A stretch of DNA of 64,000 nucleotides from Lachnospiraceae bacterium (lineage in GTDB: Bacteria; Bacillota; Clostridia; Lachnospirales; Lachnospiraceae). Below the pieces are notes generated by a model. That model did no database searches. It saw only the letters and a program-made list of their open reading frames with translations, and had not been told where the DNA came from. The stretch's first letter is position 1. Each line of letters begins with the position of its first letter. Location: positions 62,001-126,000 of the forward strand of contig CABJAM010000010.1 of assembly GCA_902363555.1 (NCBI GenBank), given 5' to 3'. This document shows, piece by piece, positions 34,167 to 43,088 of this stretch. A program made the position numbers and the translations under genes.

Positions 34167-35528
34167 ATGAACACATTTCCAAAAGGTTTTATGCTGGGTG
34201 CGGCCACTGCGGCGCATCAGGTTGAGGGGAACAATATCCACAGTGATTACTGGGTGCAGGAGCAGTTACCCCACTCCAGCTTTGACGAGCCGTCGCTGGA
34301 TGCGGTGGACCACTATCATCGCTATGCGGAGGATATCGGACTGCTGGCGTCAGCGGGGCTGAATACATATCGGTTTTCCATCGAATGGGCGAGAATCCAG
34401 CCGGAGCCGGACGCCTGGGTGGAAGATGAGGTGGAGCATTACCGAAAAGTGCTCCAGTGCTGTTATGACCATCATGTAAAGCCCATTGTCACCATGATGC
34501 ATTTTTCTTCGCCGAAATGGCTGATCTCCATGGGCGGCTGGGAAAATCCTCAGGTGGTGGAGCTGTTTGCCGCGTACTGTGAAAGGCTGGTCGGTGAGCT
34601 GGGGGATATGATGGAATATGTGTGTACCATAAATGAAGCAAATATGCGGCTCCAACTGGCGGCGCTGATCCAGGATATGATGAAACGCATGGTCGGCGGC
34701 GCAGCCGCGGAAAACGCCGACGCAGTGGGAGCCGAGGATACCGGTGCCGCCGGCGAATCGGGGGATGCCGTACAGTCCGGCGGCGCCAGCGCCAGCGATG
34801 TCCAGGTGGGCGTAAATCTTATGATGGAAAATATGAAGCTGAGTATGATGGAAAACGCCAGGGCCTTCGGCATCGAAGATTCGGCCGGCGTCCACACCTT
34901 TGTTTCCCAGTGCACCCCGCAGGGGGATCTGCTGGTGATGCGCGCCCACGAAGCGGCCAGGGATGCCATGAAGGCTCAGTGTCCACATTTGAAAATCGGC
35001 CTGACGCTTTCGCTTCACGATCTTCAGCCCTATCCAGGCGGCGAGGTCATGGCCCGGAAGGAATGGGATGAAGAATTTCTCCACTATCTGCCAGCCATTG
35101 AAAACGATGACTTTCTCGGGGTGCAGTGTTATACAAGAAAGCGTTTTGATGAAAATGGCGTGACTCAGCCTACCGATGGGGAACCGCGGACGCAGATGGG
35201 TTATGAGGACTATCCGGCGGCCATTGCCGGAGTGGTACGCAATGTGGCGGAAGCTTTCAAGGGCGAGCTGATCGTGACGGAAAATGGTATTGCCACCGAC
35301 GACGACGGCCGCCGCTGCGAATTTATCCGGGAAGCCGCCGCAGGACTGATGGATTGTATCGCGGAAGGCATTCCCCTTAAAGGCTATATGTACTGGTCGC
35401 TGCTGGATAATTTTGAGTGGCAGAAGGGATATTCCAAAACCTTTGGGCTAATCGCGGTGGATCGGACGACACAGAAACGCTACCCTAAGGAGAGCCTTAA
35501 AGTATTGGGAGCGCTTGCGGGGAAATAA
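34167..35528 (+). CDS. Glycoside hydrolase family 1 (beta-glucosidase/6-phospho-beta-glucosidase-like)
   Basis: This is a 453-residue TIM-barrel enzyme. ATG 34167 has GGGGAGG upstream and gives the usual GH1 start FPKGFMLGAATAAHQVEGN. The acid/base is Glu157 in TINEANM, where the normally conserved Pro of TxNEP is Ala. The nucleophile is Glu372 in IVTENGIA. YMYWSLLDNFEW is intact. At about residues 177-212 there is an Ala/Gly/Asp-rich low-complexity insert not seen in typical GH1 enzymes. It heads the operon with a GPH symporter, so an unphosphorylated beta-glycoside is the likely substrate. Confidence 0.88.
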   Translation: MNTFPKGFMLGAATAAHQVEGNNIHSDYWVQEQLPHSSFDEPSLDAVDHYHRYAEDIGLLASAGLNTYRFSIEWARIQPEPDAWVEDEVEHYRKVLQCCYDHHVKPIVTMMHFSSPKWLISMGGWENPQVVELFAAYCERLVGELGDMMEYVCTINEANMRLQLAALIQDMMKRMVGGAAAENADAVGAEDTGAAGESGDAVQSGGASASDVQVGVNLMMENMKLSMMENARAFGIEDSAGVHTFVSQCTPQGDLLVMRAHEAARDAMKAQCPHLKIGLTLSLHDLQPYPGGEVMARKEWDEEFLHYLPAIENDDFLGVQCYTRKRFDENGVTQPTDGEPRTQMGYEDYPAAIAGVVRNVAEAFKGELIVTENGIATDDDGRRCEFIREAAAGLMDCIAEGIPLKGYMYWSLLDNFEWQKGYSKTFGLIAVDRTTQKRYPKESLKVLGALAGK

Positions 35529-35546
35529 TAACGAGGGGGATTTACC

Positions 35547-37037
35547 ATGAGAAAGAAAATATCACAAAGCGAAACGGACGGCGTTGTATACCGCCATGCG
35601 AAAACCTGGCGTATTGCCCTGTCACAGCTAAATACCGGCGCCAGCATGTGCTTTTACATATTGCTCACCTATGCCAGTTATCTGGCCAATGCCGGTTATG
35701 GCATACTGACCGCGGTGGTGGGGATCGTCCTCACCGCAACGCGCATACTGGACGGGATCACAGACCCGCTCATTGCCCTGGCCATCGATAAGACCCATAC
35801 GAAATTCGGTAAAATACGTATATGGCTTATTGGCGGATGGCTGCTGGAAAGTCTGGCAATCTATCTCCTCTATGTGTGGGGGAGCGGCAGGGGCCATGGG
35901 ATCGTTATGTTTATTTTTCTTTATGTGATCTACATTATCGGCTATACGATGAATAACGTGACCGGACAGATCATCGGACCGGTGATGGTTAATGACCCGA
36001 AGCAGCGCCCCATGGTAGGTGTGTGGTCTACTGTGTACAGCTACGTGATGCCAATGATTATGACCATGGTTATTGTCATGGGTGTCCTGCCTAAGTATGG
36101 CAATGAATATACGGTGGATATGCTTGCAGTGAGCTGTGAAATATGTATTGCTATTTCCTTTGTTCTCGTGCTCCTGGCCTGTATCGGCGTGTCCAAGGCG
36201 GATATTCCGGAAAATTTCACCGGTGTCAGTGCTTCGGGAAATGGCCGCGACCGGGTGAAGGTGCGGGATATGTTCAGTCTGTTAAAATCCAACCGGCCTT
36301 TGCAGATGTATATTATCGCGGCGGCTTCGGATAAGCTGGCCCAGCAGACCGCCAGCCAGTCCATTGTCAGTACGATGCTGTTTGGTATTTTGATCGGCAA
36401 TATGCAGTTAAGCACGATGATGTCAGTGATCGTTATGCTGCCGTCCATCGTTTTTGCCATATTTGGAGCAAAATATGCTGGAAAGCATGGCAGTAAGGAA
36501 GCGATTGTCCGGTGGACATGGGTCTGTGCGGCCGTAGCGGTTGTAAGCGTTCTGTTTTGCAGCTTTGCAGATCTGGCGCAAGTGACCGTAGCCATTATTC
36601 CCACGATCATATTTTTCCTTTTGATGCTTGTGCTCAATGGGGCAAAAATGTGTGTAACCACGGCGACCGGGGCCATGTGCGCGGATATTATCGATTTTGA
36701 GCTGGAACGCTCCGGTAAATTTCTGCCGGCCACGGTGACTGCCACCTATTCCTTTTTAGATAAGCTGATATCTTCCCTGGGAGCGACTATTGCCACAGCC
36801 AGCGTGGCGCTCATCGGGTACACGGCCACTATGCCGCAGCCGACGGATTCGCCCACAGCAGCCATTAAGGTTATGACTTTGCTGCTTTACTACGGGCTTC
36901 CGCTGCTTGGCTGGATATGTACATTGGCGGCCATGAAGTTTTCACCGCTCTCAAAGGAAAAGATGGTGGAGGTTCAGAAAAAAATTCAGGATAAGAAGCA
37001 GAAGGACATGCAGGAATTTATGGCTTCTGTGAAATAA
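35547..37037 (+). CDS. GPH-family sugar:cation symporter (MFS)
   Basis: This is a 496-residue, 12-segment transporter of the glycoside-pentoside-hexuronide family. The diagnostic loop is ARILDGITDPLIALAIDKTH followed by TKFGKIRIWL. It starts 18 bases after the GH1 stop, with GAGGGG upstream. It probably imports the glycoside cleaved by the GH1 and GH2 enzymes on either side. The C-terminal tail is Lys/Gln-rich and cytoplasmic. Confidence 0.92.
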   Translation: MRKKISQSETDGVVYRHAKTWRIALSQLNTGASMCFYILLTYASYLANAGYGILTAVVGIVLTATRILDGITDPLIALAIDKTHTKFGKIRIWLIGGWLLESLAIYLLYVWGSGRGHGIVMFIFLYVIYIIGYTMNNVTGQIIGPVMVNDPKQRPMVGVWSTVYSYVMPMIMTMVIVMGVLPKYGNEYTVDMLAVSCEICIAISFVLVLLACIGVSKADIPENFTGVSASGNGRDRVKVRDMFSLLKSNRPLQMYIIAAASDKLAQQTASQSIVSTMLFGILIGNMQLSTMMSVIVMLPSIVFAIFGAKYAGKHGSKEAIVRWTWVCAAVAVVSVLFCSFADLAQVTVAIIPTIIFFLLMLVLNGAKMCVTTATGAMCADIIDFELERSGKFLPATVTATYSFLDKLISSLGATIATASVALIGYTATMPQPTDSPTAAIKVMTLLLYYGLPLLGWICTLAAMKFSPLSKEKMVEVQKKIQDKKQKDMQEFMASVK

Positions 37038-37040
37038 GGG

Positions 37041-37210
37041 GTAACAGTTCAGACAGGTCTGCGTATTTACTGCGCAGACCGTACGAAAACGTGAATTTCA
37101 CGGGCATATGGCCCATCGCGCAGCAATCTTAAATGGCCATATGCGTAACAGTTCAGCTTGTCTGAACTGTTACAATAAGGGGAACAGTTCGACCCCTCTG
37201 AAATGTTATA
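37041..37210 (+). repeat. Nested hairpins with family B palindromes between the GPH and GH2 genes
   Basis: From left to right: a half palindrome GTAACAGTTCAG (37041), a hairpin GGTCTGCG/CGCAGACC (37057-37080), GCATATGGCC (37104-37113) pairing with GGCCATATGC (37135-37144), a perfect palindrome GTAACAGTTCAG (37145-37156)/CTGAACTGTTAC (37162-37173) with loop CTTGT, and a degenerate copy at 37185-37211. The gap holds no gene. It may regulate read-through from symporter to GH2. Confidence 0.7.
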
Positions 37211-37226
37211 AATAAGGAGGCGCAGG

Positions 37227-39545
37227 ATGCGTAATAAAATATTATTGGATAGGGATTGGCGGTTTGTAAAGCAGGCCGCCGGGCTAAAGGAAGCTGTTGC
37301 GGCAGCAAAGATTACCGGGGAGCCGGTGACGCTGCCACATACGTGGAATGCGGTGGACGGGCAGGATGGCGGCAATGATTATTACCGGGGAACGTGCTGG
37401 TACGTCCGCAGTCTTGAGGTGTCGCCTATGGATGGGCGGGAGGTCTGGCTGGAGTTTAACGGCGCGGCTATGACCGTCGATGTGTACTTTAACGGTGTTC
37501 ATGTGGCGCACCATGAAGGCGGATATTCGACCTTTCGCGCCAATATCACGGAGCTGGTGGGCGGCGGGAATGTGCTGGCGGTGTCTGTGGATAATTCGGA
37601 AAATCATCGCGTATACCCGCAGAAGGCGGATTTTACGTTTTATGGAGGTCTGTACCGTGAAGTATATATGATTGTTGTACCCCGGGCCCATTTTGCCCTT
37701 GGGTATGCTGGCGGCTCGGGAATCCGGGTGACGCCGCGGGTGCAGTTGCCGGGCGCGGCTGTGACAGGCTGGAGCGGAGGCGAAGGGATGCCTGCGCAGC
37801 CGGGCGCTGGCACGGATGTGACGAGCAGGAGCGAAGGCGAAGGAGCGTCTGCGCGGCCCGCGGCTGTTGTGGATGTGGAGGCCTGGGTGGAAGGCCCGGC
37901 TGAGCAGGTGTATTTTGAACTGGACGGGCAGAAAAAGAGCGCCCCGGTGGTGGAAGGCTGCGCCCGGTGTCGGTTTGAGCTTTCGGATGTGCATTTATGG
38001 AATGGTGTTGAGGACCCGTACATGTACACGGTAACGGCCTGCCTTGGGGAGGATGAGATTACGGCCCGCTTCGGTTGCCGGACGCTGGGCTTTGATCCGG
38101 AAAAGGGCTTCTTTCTCAATGGCCGCAGCTATCCTTTGCGCGGTGTGGCCCGTCACCAGGACCGGGCCGGTGTGGGCAATGCCCTGACTGCTTTGATGCA
38201 CCGGGAGGATATGGCCCTGATCCGGGAAATTGGCGCCAATACCATCCGCCTGGCCCACTATCAGCATAGCCAATATTTTTACGACCTCTGTGATGAGCAC
38301 GGTATGCTCGTGTGGGCGGAAATCCCCTACATTACCCAGCATATGCCGGAGTGTCGGGAAAATACATTGAGCCAGATGCGGGAGCTGGTCGTGCAAAACT
38401 ACAACCATCCTTCCATTATGTGCTGGGGCCTGTCCAATGAGATTACGGCCAGCGGCGGCGTGACTGAAGATTTACTGGAAAATCACCGTCTGCTCAATGA
38501 TCTGTGCCACAGTCTCGATCAGACCCGCCCCACCACCATGGCTCATGTCTTTATGCTGGGAACGGACAGCCCATTGATCTCCATACCGGACCTGGGCAGC
38601 TATAATCTGTATTTTGGCTGGTACCTGGGAGAACTCTCCCAGAACGATCAGTTTTTTGATGATTATCACAGGACCTATCCCAACAGATGCATCGGCTTTT
38701 CTGAGTATGGGGCTGATGCCAATCCGGCTTTCCAGAACGACACGCCGGAAAGTGGGGATTACAGCGAAGCCTATCAGGCGCTGTACCATGAACATCTGCT
38801 CCATATGATCGAGGAACGACCTTATTTATGGGCAACCCATGTGTGGAATATGTTTGATTTTGCCGCGGATGGCAGGGATGAGGGCGGCGCCCACGGCGTC
38901 AACCAGAAAGGGCTTGTGACCATGGACCGCCAGGTGAAAAAAGACGCCTTTTATCTGTACAAGGCCCATTGGAGCCGGGAACCCTTTGTCCATTTGTGTG
39001 GACGCCGTTACCGTGAGCGGGCAGAGGCTGTGACGGAAATAAAGGTTTATACCAATGCACCCCAAGTGGAGCTTTATGTGGACGGAGTTCTATTTGCAGC
39101 CCAGGGTGGCAAACCGGAGCTGCGTTTTCGTGTGCCGCTGTCCGGCCAGCACCGGATTGAAGCCATTGCCGGACAATGCCGGGATGAGATGTGTATTTTG
39201 CGGGTGGATGCGCCAAATCCGTCCTATATTTATGGCAGTAAGGGCGGCGTCACTAACTGGTTTGACAAGGAGGATTTCCGTCCGGGATATTTTTCAGTTA
39301 AGGATACGATGGCCCAGCTTCAGGCCCATGATAAGGCCGGGGCAATCGTTGGCCGGATGATGGATATGGCTTCGGCCAGCCGCGGGGATGTAGCTCAAAG
39401 TGTGAAGGGCAATCCGGATCTGCAGCGGATGATGGGCGCTATGACATTGGAAAGTCTGCTGAAAAAGGCAGGGGAGGCGGTGACGCCGGAGCAGGTCCGG
39501 GCGCTCAACCAGGCCTTACAGCAGATCCCAAAACCGGAGGCTTGA
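37227..39545 (+). CDS. Glycoside hydrolase family 2 (beta-galactosidase/glucuronidase-like)
   Basis: This 772-residue enzyme has an N-terminal sugar-binding jelly-roll (LPHTWNAVDGQDGGNDYYRG), an immunoglobulin-like domain and a TIM-barrel. The acid/base is Glu405 in WGLSNEITA and the nucleophile Glu493 in GFSEYGAD. A low-complexity Gly/Ala/Glu/Arg-rich insert lies at about residues 172-215. AAGGAGG precedes the ATG. No signal peptide is seen, consistent with action on a sugar imported by the symporter. Galactoside or glucuronide specificity cannot be decided by eye. Confidence 0.9.
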   Translation: MRNKILLDRDWRFVKQAAGLKEAVAAAKITGEPVTLPHTWNAVDGQDGGNDYYRGTCWYVRSLEVSPMDGREVWLEFNGAAMTVDVYFNGVHVAHHEGGYSTFRANITELVGGGNVLAVSVDNSENHRVYPQKADFTFYGGLYREVYMIVVPRAHFALGYAGGSGIRVTPRVQLPGAAVTGWSGGEGMPAQPGAGTDVTSRSEGEGASARPAAVVDVEAWVEGPAEQVYFELDGQKKSAPVVEGCARCRFELSDVHLWNGVEDPYMYTVTACLGEDEITARFGCRTLGFDPEKGFFLNGRSYPLRGVARHQDRAGVGNALTALMHREDMALIREIGANTIRLAHYQHSQYFYDLCDEHGMLVWAEIPYITQHMPECRENTLSQMRELVVQNYNHPSIMCWGLSNEITASGGVTEDLLENHRLLNDLCHSLDQTRPTTMAHVFMLGTDSPLISIPDLGSYNLYFGWYLGELSQNDQFFDDYHRTYPNRCIGFSEYGADANPAFQNDTPESGDYSEAYQALYHEHLLHMIEERPYLWATHVWNMFDFAADGRDEGGAHGVNQKGLVTMDRQVKKDAFYLYKAHWSREPFVHLCGRRYRERAEAVTEIKVYTNAPQVELYVDGVLFAAQGGKPELRFRVPLSGQHRIEAIAGQCRDEMCILRVDAPNPSYIYGSKGGVTNWFDKEDFRPGYFSVKDTMAQLQAHDKAGAIVGRMMDMASASRGDVAQSVKGNPDLQRMMGAMTLESLLKKAGEAVTPEQVRALNQALQQIPKPEA

Positions 39546-39546
39546 G

Positions 39547-39603
39547 ATGGCTTATAAAGTAATACGACAAATTTCAAAACCGGAGGTGGGATATGATTTA
39601 TAA
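39547..39603 (+). other. 18-codon mini-frame from a 46-base tandem duplication
   Basis: The 46 bases 39541-39586 are a diverged copy of the 3'-flanking start region of the next gene; CAAAACCGGAGG occurs at 39529 and 39575. The copy has its own GGAGG site and ATG (39547) and encodes MAYKVIRQISKPEVGYDL, recalling the start of the next protein, MIYKAIQQFQ. Its TAA lies just inside the next gene, whose ATG (39593) overlaps it. It may be a relic or a coupled leader peptide. Confidence 0.6.
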
Positions 39604-40438
39604 GGCAATACAGCAGTTTCAACTGCGCACTGTGATGGGAACTGAAAAGAAGGCCAGGGAAACGATGGCGCTGATGAAAGAATCCGGCTATGATGGTATT
39701 GAGCTTTGTGGTTTTATGATCCGTCCCATGCCTGTCATCGTCCGGGCATTGACCCGGATGGCCGGGATGCCCATGGGGAAAAGCGGCCGCCTGGACTGGA
39801 AAAGGCTTATGCAGGATTCCGGCCTTAAAGTGGTCAGTATCCATGAGGATTTAGGCAGCATATTGCGGGAACCGGATACGATTATTGGCCAAGCCAGGGA
39901 TTTCCACACGGAATTTGTAGTGATCACCGGAATGCACCAGTTTGATTATTCGGATAAGACGGCAGTGGCGGAGCTGGTGGAAAAACTTAATAAGGCGGGA
40001 GCCAAACTGAAAAAAGGCGGCATTTCCCTGCTTTATCACAATCACAACTGCGAATTTCGCCAGATCGCTCCTGGGGTAACAGCGTACGATTATATTTTTC
40101 GGGAGACCGATCCGGAATACGTCAACTTTGAATTTGACTCCTATTGGCCCACAGAGGCTGGTGTGGACGCCCTGGCGCTGATGCGGCGGCTGGGGAAACG
40201 GATGCGCCTGTATCATATTAATGACCGGGGCAGCCGTGTCACCGGAAAAACCGGCTCGATTTTAAAGTCGGACAGCATGGAGCTTGGCTATGGCAATATG
40301 AATCTGACGGCAATGGTGGCTCAGGCGAAGGCAAACGACGTGGCGGCGGTGATTTTGGAGAGTCATAAAAACTGGGTGGAAAAGTCGCCGGTGAAATCAT
40401 TTCAGCTCAGTGCGGAATTTATGAATATGTATGTGTAG
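39593..40438 (+). CDS. Sugar phosphate isomerase/epimerase-like TIM-barrel protein
   Basis: This 281-residue protein of the xylose-isomerase-like AP-endonuclease-2 superfamily has ESGYDGIELCGF, VSIHEDLG, LLYHNHNCEF and FEFDSYWPTEAG, which supply the metal ligands expected for sugar isomerases, epimerases or dehydratase partners. CGGAGGTGGG lies before the ATG. As the last gene of the GH1-GPH-GH2 locus it probably converts the released monosaccharide or a keto derivative. The reaction is not known. Confidence 0.85.
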   Translation: MIYKAIQQFQLRTVMGTEKKARETMALMKESGYDGIELCGFMIRPMPVIVRALTRMAGMPMGKSGRLDWKRLMQDSGLKVVSIHEDLGSILREPDTIIGQARDFHTEFVVITGMHQFDYSDKTAVAELVEKLNKAGAKLKKGGISLLYHNHNCEFRQIAPGVTAYDYIFRETDPEYVNFEFDSYWPTEAGVDALALMRRLGKRMRLYHINDRGSRVTGKTGSILKSDSMELGYGNMNLTAMVAQAKANDVAAVILESHKNWVEKSPVKSFQLSAEFMNMYV

Positions 40439-40651
40439 ATATGTAATAGTTTCAGTGGCAGGACCGCCTGCCACTTACTGGTGTATGGGATTGCCGGTAA
40501 TGCTGTGCTAAGGGAGCCGACAGCGATGCCGGCTCCCTATCACAACCCAGCCGCTAACAACGTTGAGTGGCTGGTAACGGAGAGCGTAAATTCAGACAAT
40601 AAGTCAGCTTCTGGCCACAGACAATTTAAAATATCTATATAACATAACAGT
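40439..40651. other. Convergent gap with two hairpins
   Basis: AGTGGCAGG/CCTGCCACT (40454-40475, perfect nine-base stem) and GGGAGCCG/CGGCTCCC (40512-40537) lie between the isomerase-like gene and the convergent NTF2-like gene. Neither has a clear T-run. They may end transcription from the left. Confidence 0.5.
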
Positions 40652-42250
40652 TTAGGTCACCGAATCTGTCAGATATTTTTCGATAGGGTTCGTAGCAAAT
40701 TCATTTACAGTAGTGTCTTTTTTTAAATCTAATGTCTCGAATAGTTCCGGCCAGCGGATCATAAGAGGCGTATCCGTCCATCCTTGAGTGCACTGGTCAT
40801 CGTACTGCCATGCGCCGTGCTGGAATAATGGCCCCCAGTGAAATTGAAAAACTTTCCATTGTCCATTCTTATTAATGAGTCGCATACGGTAACGGCCGAG
40901 TGCCGGCAGGGCGGGATATGGCGGCCCGGTAATATCGAAGGCTTCGGCCATCATCGTCCAGCCATAATCGTACCAGATCGCTTCCGCCTCATCGCCGGCT
41001 GGACTCAGTACAATATAAGGTGTATTGAGTGTATGGTTGCCAGGCTTTTTCGGCTGCATTTTATCCATGCGCACCATCATACGACATTGTTCAAAGAAAC
41101 CTTCAATGCCTTTTACAGGTGCGATGACATCAAAGAGCAGGTCGTCATTATCCCGATCCAGGCAGGTTTGATAAAAAGGTTCGGGATTACATGTGCGTAT
41201 GGCGCTGACCCACTGCGCTGCGGCCTGTTCGATGTCGATCATCTCCTGAAGTTCCGGCGTCCGCGTAAAGCATTGATCATTTACATGCCCTGATGATTTC
41301 TTTTTCCTGGGGCTAAATGGCATGGATTCCTGACGGTTCCTTTGGATCATCGCCTGCGCCTGGGGCGGTGTTAAAGGGGAAAGTGTGCTTTCGTTGAGCT
41401 GGGCTAAGGGCACACTTGTCCATTGATCGATCTGCCAGCAGTCGTCTGTGCGGTTAAGCCGCACATGGATTAAAGAAAGTGTGGTGGTCATGTTTCCGCT
41501 TTTGGTTTCTTCCAGAAGGATGCCGCACATTCGGATATTTATGGATGATGCTTCCTGAAGTACATCTGTTGTAAAATCCATGATTTGGGGCATATCCAAA
41601 ATCCACTGGGCGACCGGGCTTTCAAAAAGGCGGGAATGCGCATAAAGGCTAATGGCATTGGAAATCGCGGGGTATTCCGAGGCTATTTGCGCCAGAAAAT
41701 GCGTATCGTCGAGGACTTTGGAATTGTCGAGGATTTGTGTATCAGCGTGGCTTTGGAGGCCAACGTGATTTTGCATATCGTCGCGACCGGCAGCCGGGCC
41801 GTCATCGAAATGGCTGAAGTTCTCCGGATATAAGGCTTTGTACGCTACGGGAACAAAGCTGAGCATTGTGTACCAGTAAAGTTTTTGAATTTTTAATTGG
41901 CCGGCTTCTTCGGTAAATTGAATGTCAAAGCGGTCGAAGAAGCAGGTGAGTTTATCGGAGAAGCAAAAACCCTGAACTCCATAGCTTCCGAAATATCCGC
42001 TGGCCTGCCTGGATATGGCGGGAGAATTCAGATGATAAAGAATATGGCTGCCCATGTCAAAAATATGTTCTGTAAGACCCCGGACGATGGCCTCATCTCC
42101 TTCATAGGTTAAGTTTTTTGTTGGAAAAATCAGGCATGGTTGAGCTTTTTTGCAAAATTGTTTCCGTACAGTTTCTGCGTTTTTGGCAGTTAAAGCGTGT
42201 GTAAGCGATGCGACAAGTTGTTTGGATTGATAGATCAACTGCGAATTCAT
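40652..42250 (-). CDS. Protein with three tandem NTF2/SnoaL-like domains
   Basis: This is a 532-residue cytoplasmic-looking protein. Three successive segments, about 8-150, 175-310 and 340-500, each look like an NTF2-like cone: a helix pair near RKQFCKKAQPCLIFP, VAQWILDMP and EQAAAQWVSAIR, then beta strands ending in WYTML, DQWTSVPLA and FQFHWGPLF. NTF2-like folds host dehydratases, isomerases and binding proteins (SnoaL, BaiE). Catalytic residues cannot be assigned. AAAGGAG lies before the ATG. The promoter carries a palindrome that is repeated at the MFS gene at 43281, so this gene is part of a TetR regulon. Confidence 0.7.
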   Translation of the reverse strand: MNSQLIYQSKQLVASLTHALTAKNAETVRKQFCKKAQPCLIFPTKNLTYEGDEAIVRGLTEHIFDMGSHILYHLNSPAISRQASGYFGSYGVQGFCFSDKLTCFFDRFDIQFTEEAGQLKIQKLYWYTMLSFVPVAYKALYPENFSHFDDGPAAGRDDMQNHVGLQSHADTQILDNSKVLDDTHFLAQIASEYPAISNAISLYAHSRLFESPVAQWILDMPQIMDFTTDVLQEASSINIRMCGILLEETKSGNMTTTLSLIHVRLNRTDDCWQIDQWTSVPLAQLNESTLSPLTPPQAQAMIQRNRQESMPFSPRKKKSSGHVNDQCFTRTPELQEMIDIEQAAAQWVSAIRTCNPEPFYQTCLDRDNDDLLFDVIAPVKGIEGFFEQCRMMVRMDKMQPKKPGNHTLNTPYIVLSPAGDEAEAIWYDYGWTMMAEAFDITGPPYPALPALGRYRMRLINKNGQWKVFQFHWGPLFQHGAWQYDDQCTQGWTDTPLMIRWPELFETLDLKKDTTVNEFATNPIEKYLTDSVT

Positions 42251-42282
42251 TCATATTCTCCTTTGATGGAATTTATGACTGA

Positions 42283-42304
42283 TTCAGTGAATTGATTCAC
42301 TGAA
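42283..42304. promoter_or_regulatory. TetR-type operator (copy 1)
   Basis: TTCAGTGAAT and ATTCACTGAA form a perfect 10-base inverted repeat with a TG spacer. It abuts the -10 box of the leftward promoter, so binding would block transcription of the NTF2-like gene. A related copy lies at 43239-43260. Confidence 0.8.
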
Positions 42305-42333
42305 ATTATAGCATAATAGTATCGTATTGTCCA
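42305..42333 (-). promoter_or_regulatory. Promoter of the NTF2-like gene
   Basis: On the - strand, TGGACA (42333-42328), 17 bases, TATAAT (42310-42305). The operator covers the transcription start. Confidence 0.75.
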
Positions 42334-42361
42334 GAGCAAATGGAATAATTATAAAAACAGA

Positions 42362-42390
42362 TTGCGTAACCCAGTGGAATTGTGTACAAT
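42362..42390 (+). promoter_or_regulatory. Promoter of the tetR gene
   Basis: TTGCGT (42362-42367), 17 bases, TACAAT (42385-42390); the start codon is at 42427. No operator copy overlaps this promoter; the nearest is 58 bases upstream. Confidence 0.65.
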
Positions 42391-42426
42391 TAAAAGAACA
42401 GTTATCAATTAAGCGGGTGATTATTG

Positions 42427-43023
42427 ATGAAAAAGCAGACGATCGGCAAGCGGAAGCTTCAGGCGATACAGACAAAGAATAAAATTTTTGAAATGGCAAA
42501 GCAGCTTTTTGAAGAATATGGGATAAACAACGTGAGCATTAGCGATATTGTGGAGGCGGCCGGTGTTTCAACAGGCACGTTTTACTTGTATTTTGTGTCT
42601 AAGGACCAGATTATTTCTGAAATATATTTAGGAGAGGATTCCTTTTATGAGAATCTGATGGATTCTCTGACGTCCAAAACGCCGTATGAGAAGATTATTG
42701 AGTATTTTGACAAATCTTCAGCTCACATTGCAGCCAATGGTATTGAAATTGTTAAGCAGCTTTATGTGCCGACCAGTGATAAAATACAGGGCGGAATCCC
42801 GGAGAATTTTGGCGCTGTCCAGGGGATTGTACAGGACGGCCAGGATTGCGGCTTATTTTCCGCTGATATAAGTGCCGCCGAAATAACAACGTATTTATTT
42901 ACGCTGACTTCTGGTATTATTTTTGAGTGGTGCCTGAACAACGGAGACTTTGATCTGAGAGAGCGGACGCGGCAGTTTGTCGGGTACGGTCTTCAGGCGT
43001 TCTTAGGCGAGAAACGAGCCTGA
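42427..43023 (+). CDS. TetR/AcrR-family repressor
   Basis: This is a 198-residue regulator. Residues about 10-57 are a TetR helix-turn-helix: KNKIFEMAKQLFEEYGINNV, then SISDIVEAAGVSTGTFYLYF. The ATG at 42427 is preferred to the TTG one codon upstream. It is divergent from the NTF2-like gene and upstream of an MFS gene; identical operator half-sites at both strongly suggest that it represses both. The ligand-binding C-terminal part is unlike any subfamily I recognise. Confidence 0.92.
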   Translation: MKKQTIGKRKLQAIQTKNKIFEMAKQLFEEYGINNVSISDIVEAAGVSTGTFYLYFVSKDQIISEIYLGEDSFYENLMDSLTSKTPYEKIIEYFDKSSAHIAANGIEIVKQLYVPTSDKIQGGIPENFGAVQGIVQDGQDCGLFSADISAAEITTYLFTLTSGIIFEWCLNNGDFDLRERTRQFVGYGLQAFLGEKRA

Positions 43024-43055
43024 GTTTTAGAAATCTGAACCGCATATAATTATGA

Positions 43056-43087
43056 AATACCTCCGGAACTACCCCGGAGGTATTTTT
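43056..43087 (+). terminator. Intrinsic terminator of the tetR gene
   Basis: AATACCTCCGG and CCGGAGGTATT form a perfect 11-base stem with a seven-base loop, running into TTTTTG. Repeat family A begins two bases later. Confidence 0.8.
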
Positions 43088-43088
43088 G

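Noticed and set aside
34350..35084. 244-codon frame on the - strand within the GH1 gene
   Set aside because: It is antisense to GH1 motifs and to the low-complexity insert; composition is that of a shadow frame.
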